A stretch of 64,000 nucleotides of DNA from Burkholderia territorii (GCF_902833055.1 NZ_CADFEJ010000029.1:1-64000), one strand, 5' to 3'. Positions 44,828-53,800 are shown, numbered from the stretch's first letter. Notes: generated from the letters alone by a model not told the origin. Translations and numbers: made by a program.

Positions 44828-45562
44828 TTATCCGCGCGGCGGCAGCTCGCAGCCGTCGGGGCCGCATGCGGCGGCGTCGCCGCCGGCGGATTCGACGACG
44901 GCGCCGTCGCGCCACGCCTGTTCGAGCGCCTGCGCGAACACATCGGCCGGCTGTGCGCCCGATACCGCGTAGCGGCCGCCGAACACGAACAGCGGCACGC
45001 CGCGTCCGCCGATCTGCGCCGCGCGCGCGATGTCGGCTTCGACTTCGTCGCGGTATGCGTCGCTGCGCAGCACGGCTTCGACGGCCGAGCGCTCGAGGCC
45101 CGCTTCGACCGCGAAGTCGATCAGCGCCGCGTGGTCGAACAGCGAACCGTGCTCGCAGAAATACGCGCGGTACAGCCGCTCGGTCAGCGCGTGCGCACGG
45201 CCGGTCGTTTCCGCGAGCTTCACGAGCCGGTGACCGTCGAGCGTGTCGCCGACGAACGTGCCGGGCAGGTCGTAGTCGAGCCCGACGCTCGCGGCCGCGT
45301 CGGTCACCTGGCGCAGCATCTGGTCGACCTGAGCGGGCGACATCCGATACTTGCCGGCGAGCATTGCCTCGACCGGCTCGACCGGCTGGCCCGGCATCAG
45401 CCGATACGCGCGCAGCGCGACGTCGACGTGCTCGGCGTGCGCGAACGCGGCGAGCGCCTCGTCGAAGCGGCGCTTGCCGATCCAGCACCAGGGGCAGATC
45501 AGGTCCGACCAGATTTCGGCGGTCAGGCTCGGGCGGGTAGTCGGGGCAGGGAGGGTTGTCAT
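44828..45562 (-). CDS. DsbA-family oxidoreductase, FrnE-like
   Basis: The 244-residue protein has a thioredoxin fold with an inserted helical domain. Its CPWCWIG motif (Cys-Pro-Trp-Cys) is near residue 23 and GGRGVPLFVFGGRYAVSG is the cis-Pro region, as in FrnE-type cytoplasmic disulfide isomerases. A Cys-Gly-Pro-Asp-Gly-Cys pair close to the C-terminus resembles the extra cysteine motif of Deinococcus FrnE. No signal peptide is seen, so it acts in the cytoplasm. Confidence 0.9.
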   Translation of the reverse strand: MTTLPAPTTRPSLTAEIWSDLICPWCWIGKRRFDEALAAFAHAEHVDVALRAYRLMPGQPVEPVEAMLAGKYRMSPAQVDQMLRQVTDAAASVGLDYDLPGTFVGDTLDGHRLVKLAETTGRAHALTERLYRAYFCEHGSLFDHAALIDFAVEAGLERSAVEAVLRSDAYRDEVEADIARAAQIGGRGVPLFVFGGRYAVSGAQPADVFAQALEQAWRDGAVVESAGGDAAACGPDGCELPPRG

Positions 45563-45756
45563 GGGGAATCCGAGGCGGCAAATAAATGTAACTGAGACTA
45601 TATCATTTATGCTTCGATGCCTCGGCGGGTTCCGCCCGGGCGCAACGGGCCGCGCCGCGCGATTCACGAAGGATCGACACGACGGCGCGTGCCGGTTGTG
45701 ATTGTCGATGTCGATGCCGGAGGTGAACCCGCGACCGATCCCGCTGCACGCGCCGC

Positions 45757-46416
45757 TTACGCGTCGCCCTGCGTTTCCTTCAGATGCTTCAGGTGCTTGT
45801 AGACGGTCGCGCGTCCCATCCCGAGCACGTTCGCGACGTAGTTCGCGGCGCTCTTGCCGCGGAACGCGCCTTCCGCGTACAGCGCTTCGACGAGCTCGCG
45901 CCGGTGCTCGCGCGTGAGCCCGTTCAGGCCGACCTGCCGCTCGCGCAGCCAGCCGTGCAGGAACGTGTTGATGCGCTCCTGCCAGTCGTCGCGGAACAGC
46001 TCGTCCGGCTGCGCGACGATGCCCGCGCCCTTGATGAACACGTCGAGCGTCGCGCGCACGTCGTCGAACACCGCGATGTTGAAGTTGATGCACATCATCC
46101 CGGCCGGGCGGCCTTCGTCGTCGAACAGCACGTTGCTCACGCAACGCATGCGCCGGCCATCCCAGTTCAGCTTCTCGTACGGGCCGATCACGCGCTCGCG
46201 CGCCGAATGATCGATTTCCTCGAGTGCCGAGTCGTCGCCGACTTCGCGCTTGGACAGGTTGTTCGCGAGGTAGAGCACGGTCTGGTCGTGCAGGTCGTGG
46301 ATCACCACTTCCGCATACGGGAAGAACAGCGCCGCGATGCCGTCGGCGATCGGTGCGTAGCGGGTGAGCAGCAGGTCTTTGACGGGGGATTGCTTCTTGC
46401 GCATCGGAATCGCCAT
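45757..46416 (-). CDS. YheO-like PAS/HTH transcriptional regulator (probable repressor of D-amino-acid locus)
   Basis: The 219-residue protein has an N-terminal PAS-like domain (about 15-120, IADGIAALFFPYAEVVIHDL, with LYLANNLSKREVGD) and a C-terminal HTH (about 170-217, FRGKSAANYVANVLGMGRATVYKHLKHL), the YheO/HTH_22 arrangement. It lies downstream of an OCD-like gene on the same strand in a locus that recalls dauR. The conserved GTCTA-N3-TAGAC palindromes at 47584 and 47740 are likely its sites; this is inference. Confidence 0.88.
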   Translation of the reverse strand: MAIPMRKKQSPVKDLLLTRYAPIADGIAALFFPYAEVVIHDLHDQTVLYLANNLSKREVGDDSALEEIDHSARERVIGPYEKLNWDGRRMRCVSNVLFDDEGRPAGMMCINFNIAVFDDVRATLDVFIKGAGIVAQPDELFRDDWQERINTFLHGWLRERQVGLNGLTREHRRELVEALYAEGAFRGKSAANYVANVLGMGRATVYKHLKHLKETQGDA

Positions 46417-46547
46417 CTCGGGTGAGCGGGGGCCGGGCGGTGCGTCGGCGCGGCGCGCCGGCATGCCGCCGACCGGCTGGGCCGTGCGCCCGCGCGCCGC
46501 CGCCACGGCGGTTGCGCCATTGTATCGGCTCCGCGTGCGCGTGCTGC

Positions 46548-47510
46548 TCATGCGCGCGTCAGATGCATGTACAGCGCATGCGCGATCGCGATGTCCTCGA
46601 GGCCGAGGCCGATCGAGCGGAAGAACGCATGACGCGTGCGCGACGGCGCCGCGCAGGTGCCGGCGACAAGCGCCGGCAGGTCGCCGACGATCCGCTCGGG
46701 CGTCCAGCCGTGCGCGGCCGCCGCGATCTGCATCTCGCCCGCGCTCGCGGGCGTCGTGTGCCGGTAGTCGCAATACACGTCCATGTCGGGCAGCCACGCG
46801 GGCGGAATCTCGTGCGCGCGCGCGACGTTGGTGCTGATCGACGTGACGAGCGCCGCACGCGTGAGCATGCCGTCGGCGAGCACCGGCGTGCCCGACGACG
46901 TACACAGCATCACGACGTCCGCGTCGCGCACGCATGCGTCGACGCTGGCGGCCGCACGGGCCCGCGGATCGATCCGCGCGAGCGTCGCCTGCAGCGCCGC
47001 ATCGTCGGCGAGCGCGGGCGAATGGACGCTGATCGACGCCCAGTCGCGCAACGCCGCGGTGTGGCGCAGATGCGCGAGGCCGACCGCGCCCGTGCCGATC
47101 ACGGCGAGCCGGCGCGCGTCGCGCGGCGCGAGGCAGTCGACCGCGAGCGCCGTCGTGCCGGCTGTGCGCTCGACCGTCAGCAACCCCGCGTCGCACCACA
47201 TCAGCGGCTGGCCGGTGCGCATCGACATCAGCGCGGTCCATGCTGTGACGATCGGCTTCGCGCCCGTCACGACGTACGGCGACAGCTTCGCGCCGAACAC
47301 CTGCTCGTCGGCGAGTGCGCCGAGATACGTGATGAAATCGCCGGCCTGCTCGGGAAACAGCGTGAGGGTCTGCGGCGGCTGCACCGCGCGGGCCGACGCG
47401 AGCGACGCGAACATGCGGCGCAGCGTGCCGAGCACGTCCAGCGACGGCAGCGCTGCGCGTACCGCGGCTTCGTCGACGGTCAGCGGCAGGGTCGGGGCGG
47501 GTTGCGTCAT
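46548..47510 (-). CDS. Ornithine cyclodeaminase / mu-crystallin family dehydrogenase
   Basis: The 320-residue protein has the OCD fold: an N-terminal part with KLSPYVV and a Rossmann domain with IGTGAVGLAHLRHTAALRDW (about residues 125-145), followed by the SISTNVARAHEIP and D(V/I)YCDYRH segments. Members convert ornithine to proline or reduce delta-1-pyrroline/piperideine-2-carboxylates. In the neighbourhood of a D-amino-acid oxidoreductase it would reduce the resulting imine or keto acid, as DauB does. The precise substrate is not determinable. It may share a transcript with the PAS regulator. Confidence 0.86.
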   Translation of the reverse strand: MTQPAPTLPLTVDEAAVRAALPSLDVLGTLRRMFASLASARAVQPPQTLTLFPEQAGDFITYLGALADEQVFGAKLSPYVVTGAKPIVTAWTALMSMRTGQPLMWCDAGLLTVERTAGTTALAVDCLAPRDARRLAVIGTGAVGLAHLRHTAALRDWASISVHSPALADDAALQATLARIDPRARAAASVDACVRDADVVMLCTSSGTPVLADGMLTRAALVTSISTNVARAHEIPPAWLPDMDVYCDYRHTTPASAGEMQIAAAAHGWTPERIVGDLPALVAGTCAAPSRTRHAFFRSIGLGLEDIAIAHALYMHLTRA

Positions 47511-47842
47511 GGAACTTCTCCGGTCGGGGCCGGACAGGACAGTCTCGAAAACAGGTGTCCGGCGATGTTCGTGATGGATTAAAAGTCTAATATAGACAAA
47601 AACGGCCGGGTGAATTTTTCTTTTCGACGCGCGACTGGCGTGCGCATCTTCTGAAAAACATCCACAAATCAACGGCGTTTCGTGTGATTGGTGGAACGTC
47701 TCCGGACGAACGGGCCGCCGCGATTATCGTATCCCCTATAGTCTATAGTAGACTAAGAGTCTATATTTCGCGTGCAGGCCGTCGTGTCGTCGCACGATGA
47801 CCGCTCTTCATCGCCTCAATCCGGAATCGAAGGACATCCGTC
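47511..47842. promoter_or_regulatory. Divergent control region with GTCTA-N3-TAGAC palindromes
   Basis: The inverted repeat AGTCTA-ATA-TAGACA is at 47584-47598, about 74 bases upstream of the OCD gene. The perfect repeat AGTCTA-TAG-TAGACT is at 47740-47754, about 89 bases upstream of the binding-protein gene, with an extra half-site AGTCTA at 47758-47763. The shared 13-base core strongly suggests one regulator controls both divergent promoters. The block is AT-rich compared with flanks. Confidence 0.78.
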
Positions 47843-48622
47843 ATGAACTGGAAGCTTTCCCTCTGCGCCGTCGCGGCGCTTGCGTGCGCGGCCGTCACGG
47901 CCCACGCGGAACAGACCACGTTGCGCTTCGGGATCGAAGCCGCGTATCCGCCGTTCGAGAGCAAGACGCCGGCCGGTCAGTTGCAGGGTTTCGACGTCGA
48001 CATCGGCAATGCGGTGTGCGCGAAGCTGAACATGAAGTGCGTGTGGGTCGAGAATGCGTTCGACGGGCTGATCCCGGCGCTGCAGGCGCGCAAGTTCGAC
48101 GCGATCAATTCGGCGATGAACATCACCGCGAAGCGCAAGCAGAGCATCGATTTCACGCCGGCGATCTACGTGGTGCCGATCGTGATGGTCGCGCATCGCG
48201 GCTCGCCGCTGCGCCCCGATGCCGCGAGCCTGCGCGGCAAGCACGTCGGCGTGCTGCAGGGCTCGTCGCAGGAGGATTTCCTGAAGGCGCACTGGGCCAA
48301 TGCGGGCGTGGCCGTCGTCTCGTACCAGGATCAGGACCAGATCTATGCCGATCTCGTCGCCGGACGTCTCGACGCGGCCGTGCAGGAAGCGCAGACCGCG
48401 CAGGACGGTTTCCTCGACAAGCCGGCCGGCCGCGACTACCAGATCGTCGGCGATGCGCTGAAGGATCCCGCGACGCTCGGCGAAGGCACCGGCTTCGGGA
48501 TGCGCAAGGGCGACAAGGCGCTGCAGGCGAAGCTCGTCGCCGCGCTCGACGCGCTGAAGAAGGACGGCACGCTGAGCGCGCTGTCGCAGAAGTACTTCAA
48601 GCGCGACATCATCGCGAAGTAA
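47843..48622 (+). CDS. Periplasmic amino-acid-binding protein (basic amino acid type)
   Basis: The 259-residue protein has a signal peptide (cleavage after Ala22, TAHA|EQ) and the family 3 solute-binding fold: LRFGIEAAYPPFESKTP, GFDVDIGNAVCAKL and the KRKQSIDFTPAI block. These resemble lysine/arginine/ornithine and octopine-type receptors. No permease genes are adjacent, so it must use a permease encoded elsewhere. A FAD-dependent amino acid oxidoreductase follows after 67 bases. Confidence 0.92.
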   Translation: MNWKLSLCAVAALACAAVTAHAEQTTLRFGIEAAYPPFESKTPAGQLQGFDVDIGNAVCAKLNMKCVWVENAFDGLIPALQARKFDAINSAMNITAKRKQSIDFTPAIYVVPIVMVAHRGSPLRPDAASLRGKHVGVLQGSSQEDFLKAHWANAGVAVVSYQDQDQIYADLVAGRLDAAVQEAQTAQDGFLDKPAGRDYQIVGDALKDPATLGEGTGFGMRKGDKALQAKLVAALDALKKDGTLSALSQKYFKRDIIAK

Positions 48623-48689
48623 GCGTGGCCGCGCGCCGGACGCGGTACCGGCGCGCGTCGCATCGAATCTCGACGCAGTACGGGGAAGC

Positions 48690-49934
48690 ATGGATTTCGA
48701 CGTCATCGTTCTGGGGGCCGGCATCGTCGGCGTGTCGTCGGCGCTGCATCTGCAGGATCGCGGGCTGCGCGTCGCACTCGTCGACCGGCGCGATCCCGGT
48801 GAGGAAACGAGTCACGGCAATGCCGGGCTGATCGAGCGCTCGTCCGTCGTGCCGTACGCGTTCCCGCGCCGTCTCGGCACGCTGCTGCGCTACGCGCGCA
48901 ACCGCTCGGTCGATCTCTACTGGGACTACAAGGCATTGCCCGCGTATGCGGGCTGGCTCGCGCGCTTCTGGCGCGAATCGTCGCCGCAGCGGCTCGCAGC
49001 CGCCGCGCGCGACATGCTGCCCCTTGTCGCGGCGAGCGTCGTCGAGCACGACGCGCTGCTCGCGCGCACCGACGCGCAACCGCTCGTGCATGACGGCGGG
49101 TGGATCGAGGCGTTCCGGTCGCCTGCGCTGTTCGACGCGGAAGCGCGGGCGCAGCAGCGGATGGCCGACGCGCACGGGTTGCGGATGAGCGTGCTCGACG
49201 CGCGCGCGTTGCGCGAACGCGAGCCCGGCATCGGCGATGCATTCTGCGGCGCATTCCACTGGCAGGACCCGAAGACCGTGTCGAGCCCCGGCGGTCTGAC
49301 GAAGGCGTACGCGCGGTTGTTCGAGCGCGACGGCGGCACGTTCGTGCGCGGCGACGCAACGACGCTCGCGCAGGTGCGCGATGGCTGGCAGGTCGATACC
49401 GGACATGGGCCGATCGCGGCGCGCTCGGCGGTGGTCGCGCTCGGGCCGTGGTCCGATCACGTGTTCGCGCCGCTCGGCTACCGGATTCCGCTGCGCGCCA
49501 AACGTGGTTACCACATGCATTACCGGCCGACCCGCGCGCCGCTGAACGTGCCCGTGTGCGATACCGAGGAGGGCTTCGTCGTCGCGCCGATGGACGGCGG
49601 CCGCCTGCGGCTCACGACCGGCGTCGAGATCGCGTTGCGCGGCGCGCCGCCGACCGGCGTGCAGCTCGCGCGCGCCGAGCCGCTGGCGCGCGACGCGTTC
49701 GGCATCGGCGAACGGCTCGATCCGGCGCCGTGGCTCGGGATGCGGCCGTGCACGCCCGACATGCGGCCGGTGATCGGGCCTGCGCCGCGCCATCGTCATC
49801 TGTGGTTCGCGTTCGGCCATTGCCATCACGGGCTCACGCTCGGCCCTGCAACCGGCCGCCTGCTCGCCGAGATGATGACGGGCGAGCCCACCTACATCGA
49901 TCCCCGTCCGTATCGCCCCGCGCGCTTCGGTTGA
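48690..49934 (+). CDS. FAD-dependent D-amino-acid dehydrogenase/oxidase, DadA-like
   Basis: The 414-residue flavoprotein of the DAO family has the FAD motif GAGIVG (residues 9-14) and the SHGNAGLIERSSVVPYAFP block, which corresponds to the DadA SFANAG region. The C-terminal GMRPCTPDMRPVIGP and FGHCHHGLTLGPATGRLLAEM motifs complete the FAD site. It would oxidise a D-amino acid to the imino/keto acid. Context with an OCD-like reductase, PAS regulator and binding protein suggests catabolism of a basic or cyclic D-amino acid. Confidence 0.9.
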   Translation: MDFDVIVLGAGIVGVSSALHLQDRGLRVALVDRRDPGEETSHGNAGLIERSSVVPYAFPRRLGTLLRYARNRSVDLYWDYKALPAYAGWLARFWRESSPQRLAAAARDMLPLVAASVVEHDALLARTDAQPLVHDGGWIEAFRSPALFDAEARAQQRMADAHGLRMSVLDARALREREPGIGDAFCGAFHWQDPKTVSSPGGLTKAYARLFERDGGTFVRGDATTLAQVRDGWQVDTGHGPIAARSAVVALGPWSDHVFAPLGYRIPLRAKRGYHMHYRPTRAPLNVPVCDTEEGFVVAPMDGGRLRLTTGVEIALRGAPPTGVQLARAEPLARDAFGIGERLDPAPWLGMRPCTPDMRPVIGPAPRHRHLWFAFGHCHHGLTLGPATGRLLAEMMTGEPTYIDPRPYRPARFG

Positions 49935-49947
49935 GCCGTTTCGATAC

Positions 49948-49980
49948 GGCGGCCGCCCCGAGTGCGGCCGTCACATTTTT
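49948..49980 (+). terminator. Weak terminator after D-amino-acid dehydrogenase gene
   Basis: CGGCCGC (49950-49956) and GCGGCCG (49964-49970) form a stem, with a T-run shortly after (TCACATTTTTT). Confidence 0.45.
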
Positions 49981-50420
49981 TCGATTGGCTATCCGGATAA
50001 TCCGGGGCCTGCGAAAATGGAAATGATCTGCGTAATCGATCGGAAAGAAATCGCGAAATAAGAAAATAGGCAAACACGCGATTTATTAATGCATTTTCAT
50101 GAAAATGAAATGCAAATCAGGCGAGCCGGCCGGGCAATCCGGCGGCGCTTTCGTAACGGACGTTCCGATGCGGCACGCAATGTACCGGAACACGTTACTT
50201 CGGGCCTCGCAAACGTTACGTTACATCCGCCCCTTGGACGCCTTATTCATCAGATGATTATGGCGATCTGATCGATTCATTTGCCCGGAAATCCATATAA
50301 AACCGTTATTGGCTTGAAATAGGCCGACGAATCGATCCCGCTTTATCCGGATGGCACGCTTCGTGCAATCCGTCCCCATGCTTTATCAACGTAGTGCCAA
50401 CCGAGATGGGGTAAATAACG
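49981..50420. promoter_or_regulatory. AT-rich upstream region of the repeat-protein gene
   Basis: About 440 bases of unusually AT-rich DNA precede the repeat-protein gene. A perfect 16-base palindrome CATTTTCATGAAAATG is at 50092-50107. Several ACGTTAC-like pentamers occur between 50190 and 50225. No ORF is credible. The region probably carries the promoter and may bind an H-NS-like protein. Confidence 0.5.
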
Positions 50421-53114
50421 ATGGGACAAAGTCTTAAATTGACGGGTGTGGCGCTGTCGGTCGCGACGGTGTTCGGGGTACTGGCTTCCGGTTCGGCTAT
50501 CGCGGGGACGCTCGATGCGCTGCCGCTTCCGCAGGTAATCGTGAATCCGCCGACGAACAGCGTCTCGGTTGGGCTGGCCGCGACCGGCACGTCGCCGCTG
50601 GGTTCGGTCACCGTGGCGGCGGGCGGGTCGGGCGCGATTCAGACGTCGCTCGGCGATCCCGCGCAGGCATTGTCGGGCGCGGTGAACGCGCTGCAAGGCG
50701 CGCTCGGCGGCGCGGGCGGCACGGTGAGCCCGCTCGCGCCGGTGCAAGGCGTGGTGAACGGGGTGACGGGTGCGCTTGGCGGTGGCAATCCGGCGGGTGC
50801 ATTGACCGGTGCGCTGGGTACGGTCACGGGGGCACTCGGCAGTGTTGGCGGCGGTTTGAACCCGCTCGCTCCGGTTCAAGGTGTCGTCAATCAAGTGACG
50901 GGGACGCTTGGTGGCGGCAATCCGGCAGGTGCGTTGACGGGTGCGCTGGGCACGGTGACGGGTGCACTGGGTAACGTGGGTGGCGGTGCGAATCCGCTTG
51001 CGCCGGTTCAAGGCGTCGTCAATCAAGTGACGGGTGCGCTGGGCGGTGGCAATCCGGCCGGTGCATTGACCGGCGCGCTGGGCACGGTCACGGGTGCTCT
51101 GGGCAACGTGGGTGGCTCGAATCCGCTGGCTCCGGTTCAAGGCGTCGTCAACCAAGTGACGGGTGCGCTGGGCGGTGGTAATCCGGCCGGCGCATTGACC
51201 GGCGCGCTGGGCACGGTCACGGGTGCTCTAGGCAACGTGGGTGGCTCGAATCCGCTGGCTCCGGTTCAAGGCGTCGTCAATCAAGTGACGGGCGCGCTGG
51301 GCGGTGGCAATCCGGCCGGCGCATTGACCGGCGCGCTGGGCACGGTCACGGGTGCTCTGGGTAACGTGGGTGGCGGCTCGAATCCGCTTGCTCCGGTTCA
51401 AGGTGTGGTCAATCAAGTGACGGGTGCGCTGGGCGGTGGTAATCCGGCCGGCGCATTGACGGGTGCGCTCGGCACGGTGACGGGCGCACTGGGTAACGTG
51501 GGTGGCGGCTCGAATCCGCTTGCTCCGGTTCAAGGTGTGGTCAATCAAGTGACGGGTGCGCTGGGCGGTGGTAATCCGGCCGGCGCGCTGACGGGTGCGC
51601 TCGGCACGGTGACGGGCGCACTGGGTAACGTGGGTGGCGGTTCGAACCCGCTCGCTCCGGTTCAAGGTGTCGTCAACCAAGTGACGGGTGCGCTGGGTAG
51701 CGGCAACCCGGCAGGTGCATTGACCGGTGCGCTCGGCACGGTGACGGGCGCACTGGGTAACGTGGGTGGCGGTTCGAACCCGCTCGCTCCGGTTCAAGGC
51801 GTCGTCAACCAAGTGACGGGTGCGCTGGGCGGCGGCAATCCGGCCGGCGCATTGACCGGCGCGCTGGGCACGGTGACGGGTGCTCTGGGCGGCGTTGGCG
51901 GCACGAACCCGCTGGCACCGATCCAGAACGTCGTTGACCAGGTTACGGGCACGCTGGGCAGCGGCAATCCTGCCGGTGCACTGAGCAACGCGGTCAACAC
52001 GATCACGGGGACGCTCGGCAACATCGGCGGCGCGTCCAGCCCGCTGGCACCGGTGCAAGGTGCCGTCACGCAGCTCGCCGGCACGCTCGGCAACGGCAAT
52101 CCGGCCGGTGCACTGACGGACGCGGTGAACTCGGTGACGGGTGCACTCGGCAATCTCGGCGGCACGAATCCGCTGGCGCCGGTGCAGGGTGTCGTGAACC
52201 AGGTCGTCGGCACGCTTTCGGGCGCAGGCGGCGGCAGCCCGATCGCGCCGATCACGAACCTCGTCAGCGGCCTGCAGAACGCACTCCCGACGGCTGGCAA
52301 TGCGGCGGGCGCGCTGACCGGTGCGCTCGGTTCGGTCACGAGCACCCTTGGCAATCTCGGCAGCTCGAACCCGCTGGCGCCGGTGCAGGGCGTCGTGAAC
52401 CAGGTCGTCGGCACGCTCGGCAGCGGCAACCCGGCAGGCGCACTGAGCAATGCAGTCAGCTCGGTGACCGGCGCGCTGGGCAACCTCGGCGGCACGAACC
52501 CGCTGGCGCCGGTGCAGGGCGTCGTGAACCAGGTGGTCGGCACACTTGGCAGCGGCAATCCGGCAGGCGCGCTGAGCAATGCGGTCAGCTCGGTGACGGG
52601 CGCGCTGGGCAACCTCGGCGGCACGAACCCGCTGGCGCCGGTGCAGGGCGTCGTGAACCAGGTCGTCGGCACGCTGTCGGGCGCGGGCGGCAGCCCGATC
52701 GCGCCGATCACGAACCTCGTCAGCGGCCTGACCGGCGGCAGCAATCCGGCCGGCGCACTGACCGGTGCGCTCGGTTCGGTGACGGGCGCCCTCGCGAACG
52801 GTCCGGCAGCCCTCGGGCAGGCGGCCGGCGCGCTGTCGGGCGTGGCCGGTTCGGCAGCGGCGGCGGGCGGCAGCCTGCTCGGCTCCGGCGCGGGCGCGGC
52901 CGGCAGCACGGCGGGCGCTACCGGTTCGCTGGTGTCGACGACCGGCAACGCGACGGCGACGATCGTCAATGCTGTCGGCACGACGGTCGGCACGGCGCTG
53001 GGCTCCACGCCGAGCCTGTCGGTCACGCCGCACTCGGGCAACGGCTCAGCGAACAACCCGCTCGCACCGGTGTCGACGCTGCTGCAGGCGGTGACTGGCG
53101 CATTGCCGAGGTAA
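50421..53114 (+). CDS. Large secreted Gly/Ala/Val-rich tandem-repeat protein
   Basis: The 897-residue protein has a signal peptide (cleavage after about Ala28, SGSAIAG) and fifteen repeats of 43-44 residues, from residue 103 on. The repeat core reads NPLAPVQGVVNQVTG then (A/T)LG(G/S)GNPAGALTGAL, with variation mostly in the last four units. Some repeats are almost identical at DNA level (129-132 bases), so unequal crossing over can change the number. The C-terminal 130 residues are Ala/Gly/Thr/Ser-rich and non-repetitive. No LPXTG, autotransporter barrel or haemagglutinin motif is visible. Databases label such proteins collagen-like, but Gly is not at every third position. Function unknown; surface or matrix protein is likely. 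Confidence 0.88.
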   Translation: MGQSLKLTGVALSVATVFGVLASGSAIAGTLDALPLPQVIVNPPTNSVSVGLAATGTSPLGSVTVAAGGSGAIQTSLGDPAQALSGAVNALQGALGGAGGTVSPLAPVQGVVNGVTGALGGGNPAGALTGALGTVTGALGSVGGGLNPLAPVQGVVNQVTGTLGGGNPAGALTGALGTVTGALGNVGGGANPLAPVQGVVNQVTGALGGGNPAGALTGALGTVTGALGNVGGSNPLAPVQGVVNQVTGALGGGNPAGALTGALGTVTGALGNVGGSNPLAPVQGVVNQVTGALGGGNPAGALTGALGTVTGALGNVGGGSNPLAPVQGVVNQVTGALGGGNPAGALTGALGTVTGALGNVGGGSNPLAPVQGVVNQVTGALGGGNPAGALTGALGTVTGALGNVGGGSNPLAPVQGVVNQVTGALGSGNPAGALTGALGTVTGALGNVGGGSNPLAPVQGVVNQVTGALGGGNPAGALTGALGTVTGALGGVGGTNPLAPIQNVVDQVTGTLGSGNPAGALSNAVNTITGTLGNIGGASSPLAPVQGAVTQLAGTLGNGNPAGALTDAVNSVTGALGNLGGTNPLAPVQGVVNQVVGTLSGAGGGSPIAPITNLVSGLQNALPTAGNAAGALTGALGSVTSTLGNLGSSNPLAPVQGVVNQVVGTLGSGNPAGALSNAVSSVTGALGNLGGTNPLAPVQGVVNQVVGTLGSGNPAGALSNAVSSVTGALGNLGGTNPLAPVQGVVNQVVGTLSGAGGSPIAPITNLVSGLTGGSNPAGALTGALGSVTGALANGPAALGQAAGALSGVAGSAAAAGGSLLGSGAGAAGSTAGATGSLVSTTGNATATIVNAVGTTVGTALGSTPSLSVTPHSGNGSANNPLAPVSTLLQAVTGALPR
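50727..52760 (+). repeat. Coding tandem repeats, 129/132-bp units
   Basis: Unit starts are visible at 50727, 50859 and 50991 (132-base steps), then mostly 129 or 132 bases. Units 3-9 are nearly identical, while units 10-15 have diverged, pointing to recent homogenisation of the first half. Two units (12 and 15) carry an insert beginning SPIAPITNLVSGL. Confidence 0.93.
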
Positions 53115-53169
53115 TCGGCGGGAACGCGCGGCGGCGGTTCATTGCTCGCCGCGCGCAATGGGTCGAACG

Positions 53170-53206
53170 ACGCGGCATGACAGCAATGTCATGCCGCGTT
53201 TTCTTT
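53170..53206 (+). terminator. Terminator after repeat-protein gene
   Basis: Perfect stem GCGGCATGAC (53172-53181) and GTCATGCCGC (53188-53197), six-base loop, followed by GTTTTCTTT. Confidence 0.93.
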
Positions 53207-53263
53207 GGGTTCCCGAAGTTTTCCCGGTGCGGGCACGCATGGCGCCGCGTTGCGCGGCGGCAC

Positions 53264-53292
53264 GGAATAACTTGCCGGATTCGTCCGTTTAC
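53264..53292 (+). promoter_or_regulatory. Candidate ECF-sigma promoter upstream of COG4315 gene
   Basis: GGAAT(AAC) at 53264-53271 and a CGTTTAC at 53286-53292 are about 17 bases apart, resembling the GGAA ... CGTT pattern of ECF promoters. They lie about 105 bases upstream of the COG4315 gene, which precedes an ECF sigma gene. Assignment to that sigma factor is inference. Confidence 0.45.
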
Positions 53293-53395
53293 ATACCGAG
53301 TCTCGATGCGGCCGGACGGCGGGATAATGACCATGATGGAGTCGACGTCCCGTCCGACGGCGCCGTGCCGCAATGCCACGCCAAGGAGAACGGGA

Positions 53396-53755
53396 ATGAA
53401 GACGATGCTGTTCGCCATCGCGCTGACGGCCGCGATCGCGCGGCCCGCGGCCGCCGAGCCGCCGCAGGCCGGCGACGGAAAACTGGTCGACGAAGATCAC
53501 ATGACGCTGTACGTGTTCGATCGCGACGCGCCGGGCAAGAGTACCTGCACCGGCACCTGCGCGACCAACTGGCCGCCGGCGCTCGCCGACGGATACGACA
53601 AGGCGTCGGGTGCGCTGAGTCTCGTCACGCGCGACGACGGCCGCAAGCAATGGGCTTACCACGGCCGTCCGCTGTATCGCTGGAAGATGGACGGCAAGCC
53701 CGGCGATGCGGGCGGCGACGGGATCGGCGGCATGTGGCACGTCGCGCGTCCCTGA
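53396..53755 (+). CDS. COG4315-type secreted protein (lipoprotein_15 repeat)
   Basis: The 119-residue protein has a signal peptide (cleavage after Ala20, PAAA|EP) and the paired Y-x-F-x-x-D/C-x-G-x-C motifs of this family: LYVFDRDAPGKSTCTGTCATNWPP, then LYRWKMDGKPGDAGGDG. The two cysteines within CTGTC could be redox active. Its function is unknown in the literature I recall. ATG at 53396 follows AAGGAGAA. It lies 45 bases before the ECF sigma gene and may be the first gene of that regulon. Confidence 0.85.
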   Translation: MKTMLFAIALTAAIARPAAAEPPQAGDGKLVDEDHMTLYVFDRDAPGKSTCTGTCATNWPPALADGYDKASGALSLVTRDDGRKQWAYHGRPLYRWKMDGKPGDAGGDGIGGMWHVARP

Positions 53756-53800
53756 GGATCGACCGACGGACGACGGCGCGGCGACGCGCGAGGCATCCGG

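Noticed and set aside
50727..52760. CRISPR-like repetitive DNA
   Set aside because: The repeats are adjacent in-frame coding units with no unique spacers and no cas genes.
51228..53033. Repetitive minus-strand frame opposite the repeat protein
   Set aside because: It is the reverse of the coding repeats and has no signal peptide or start context; the plus-strand frame has a signal peptide and RBS region.
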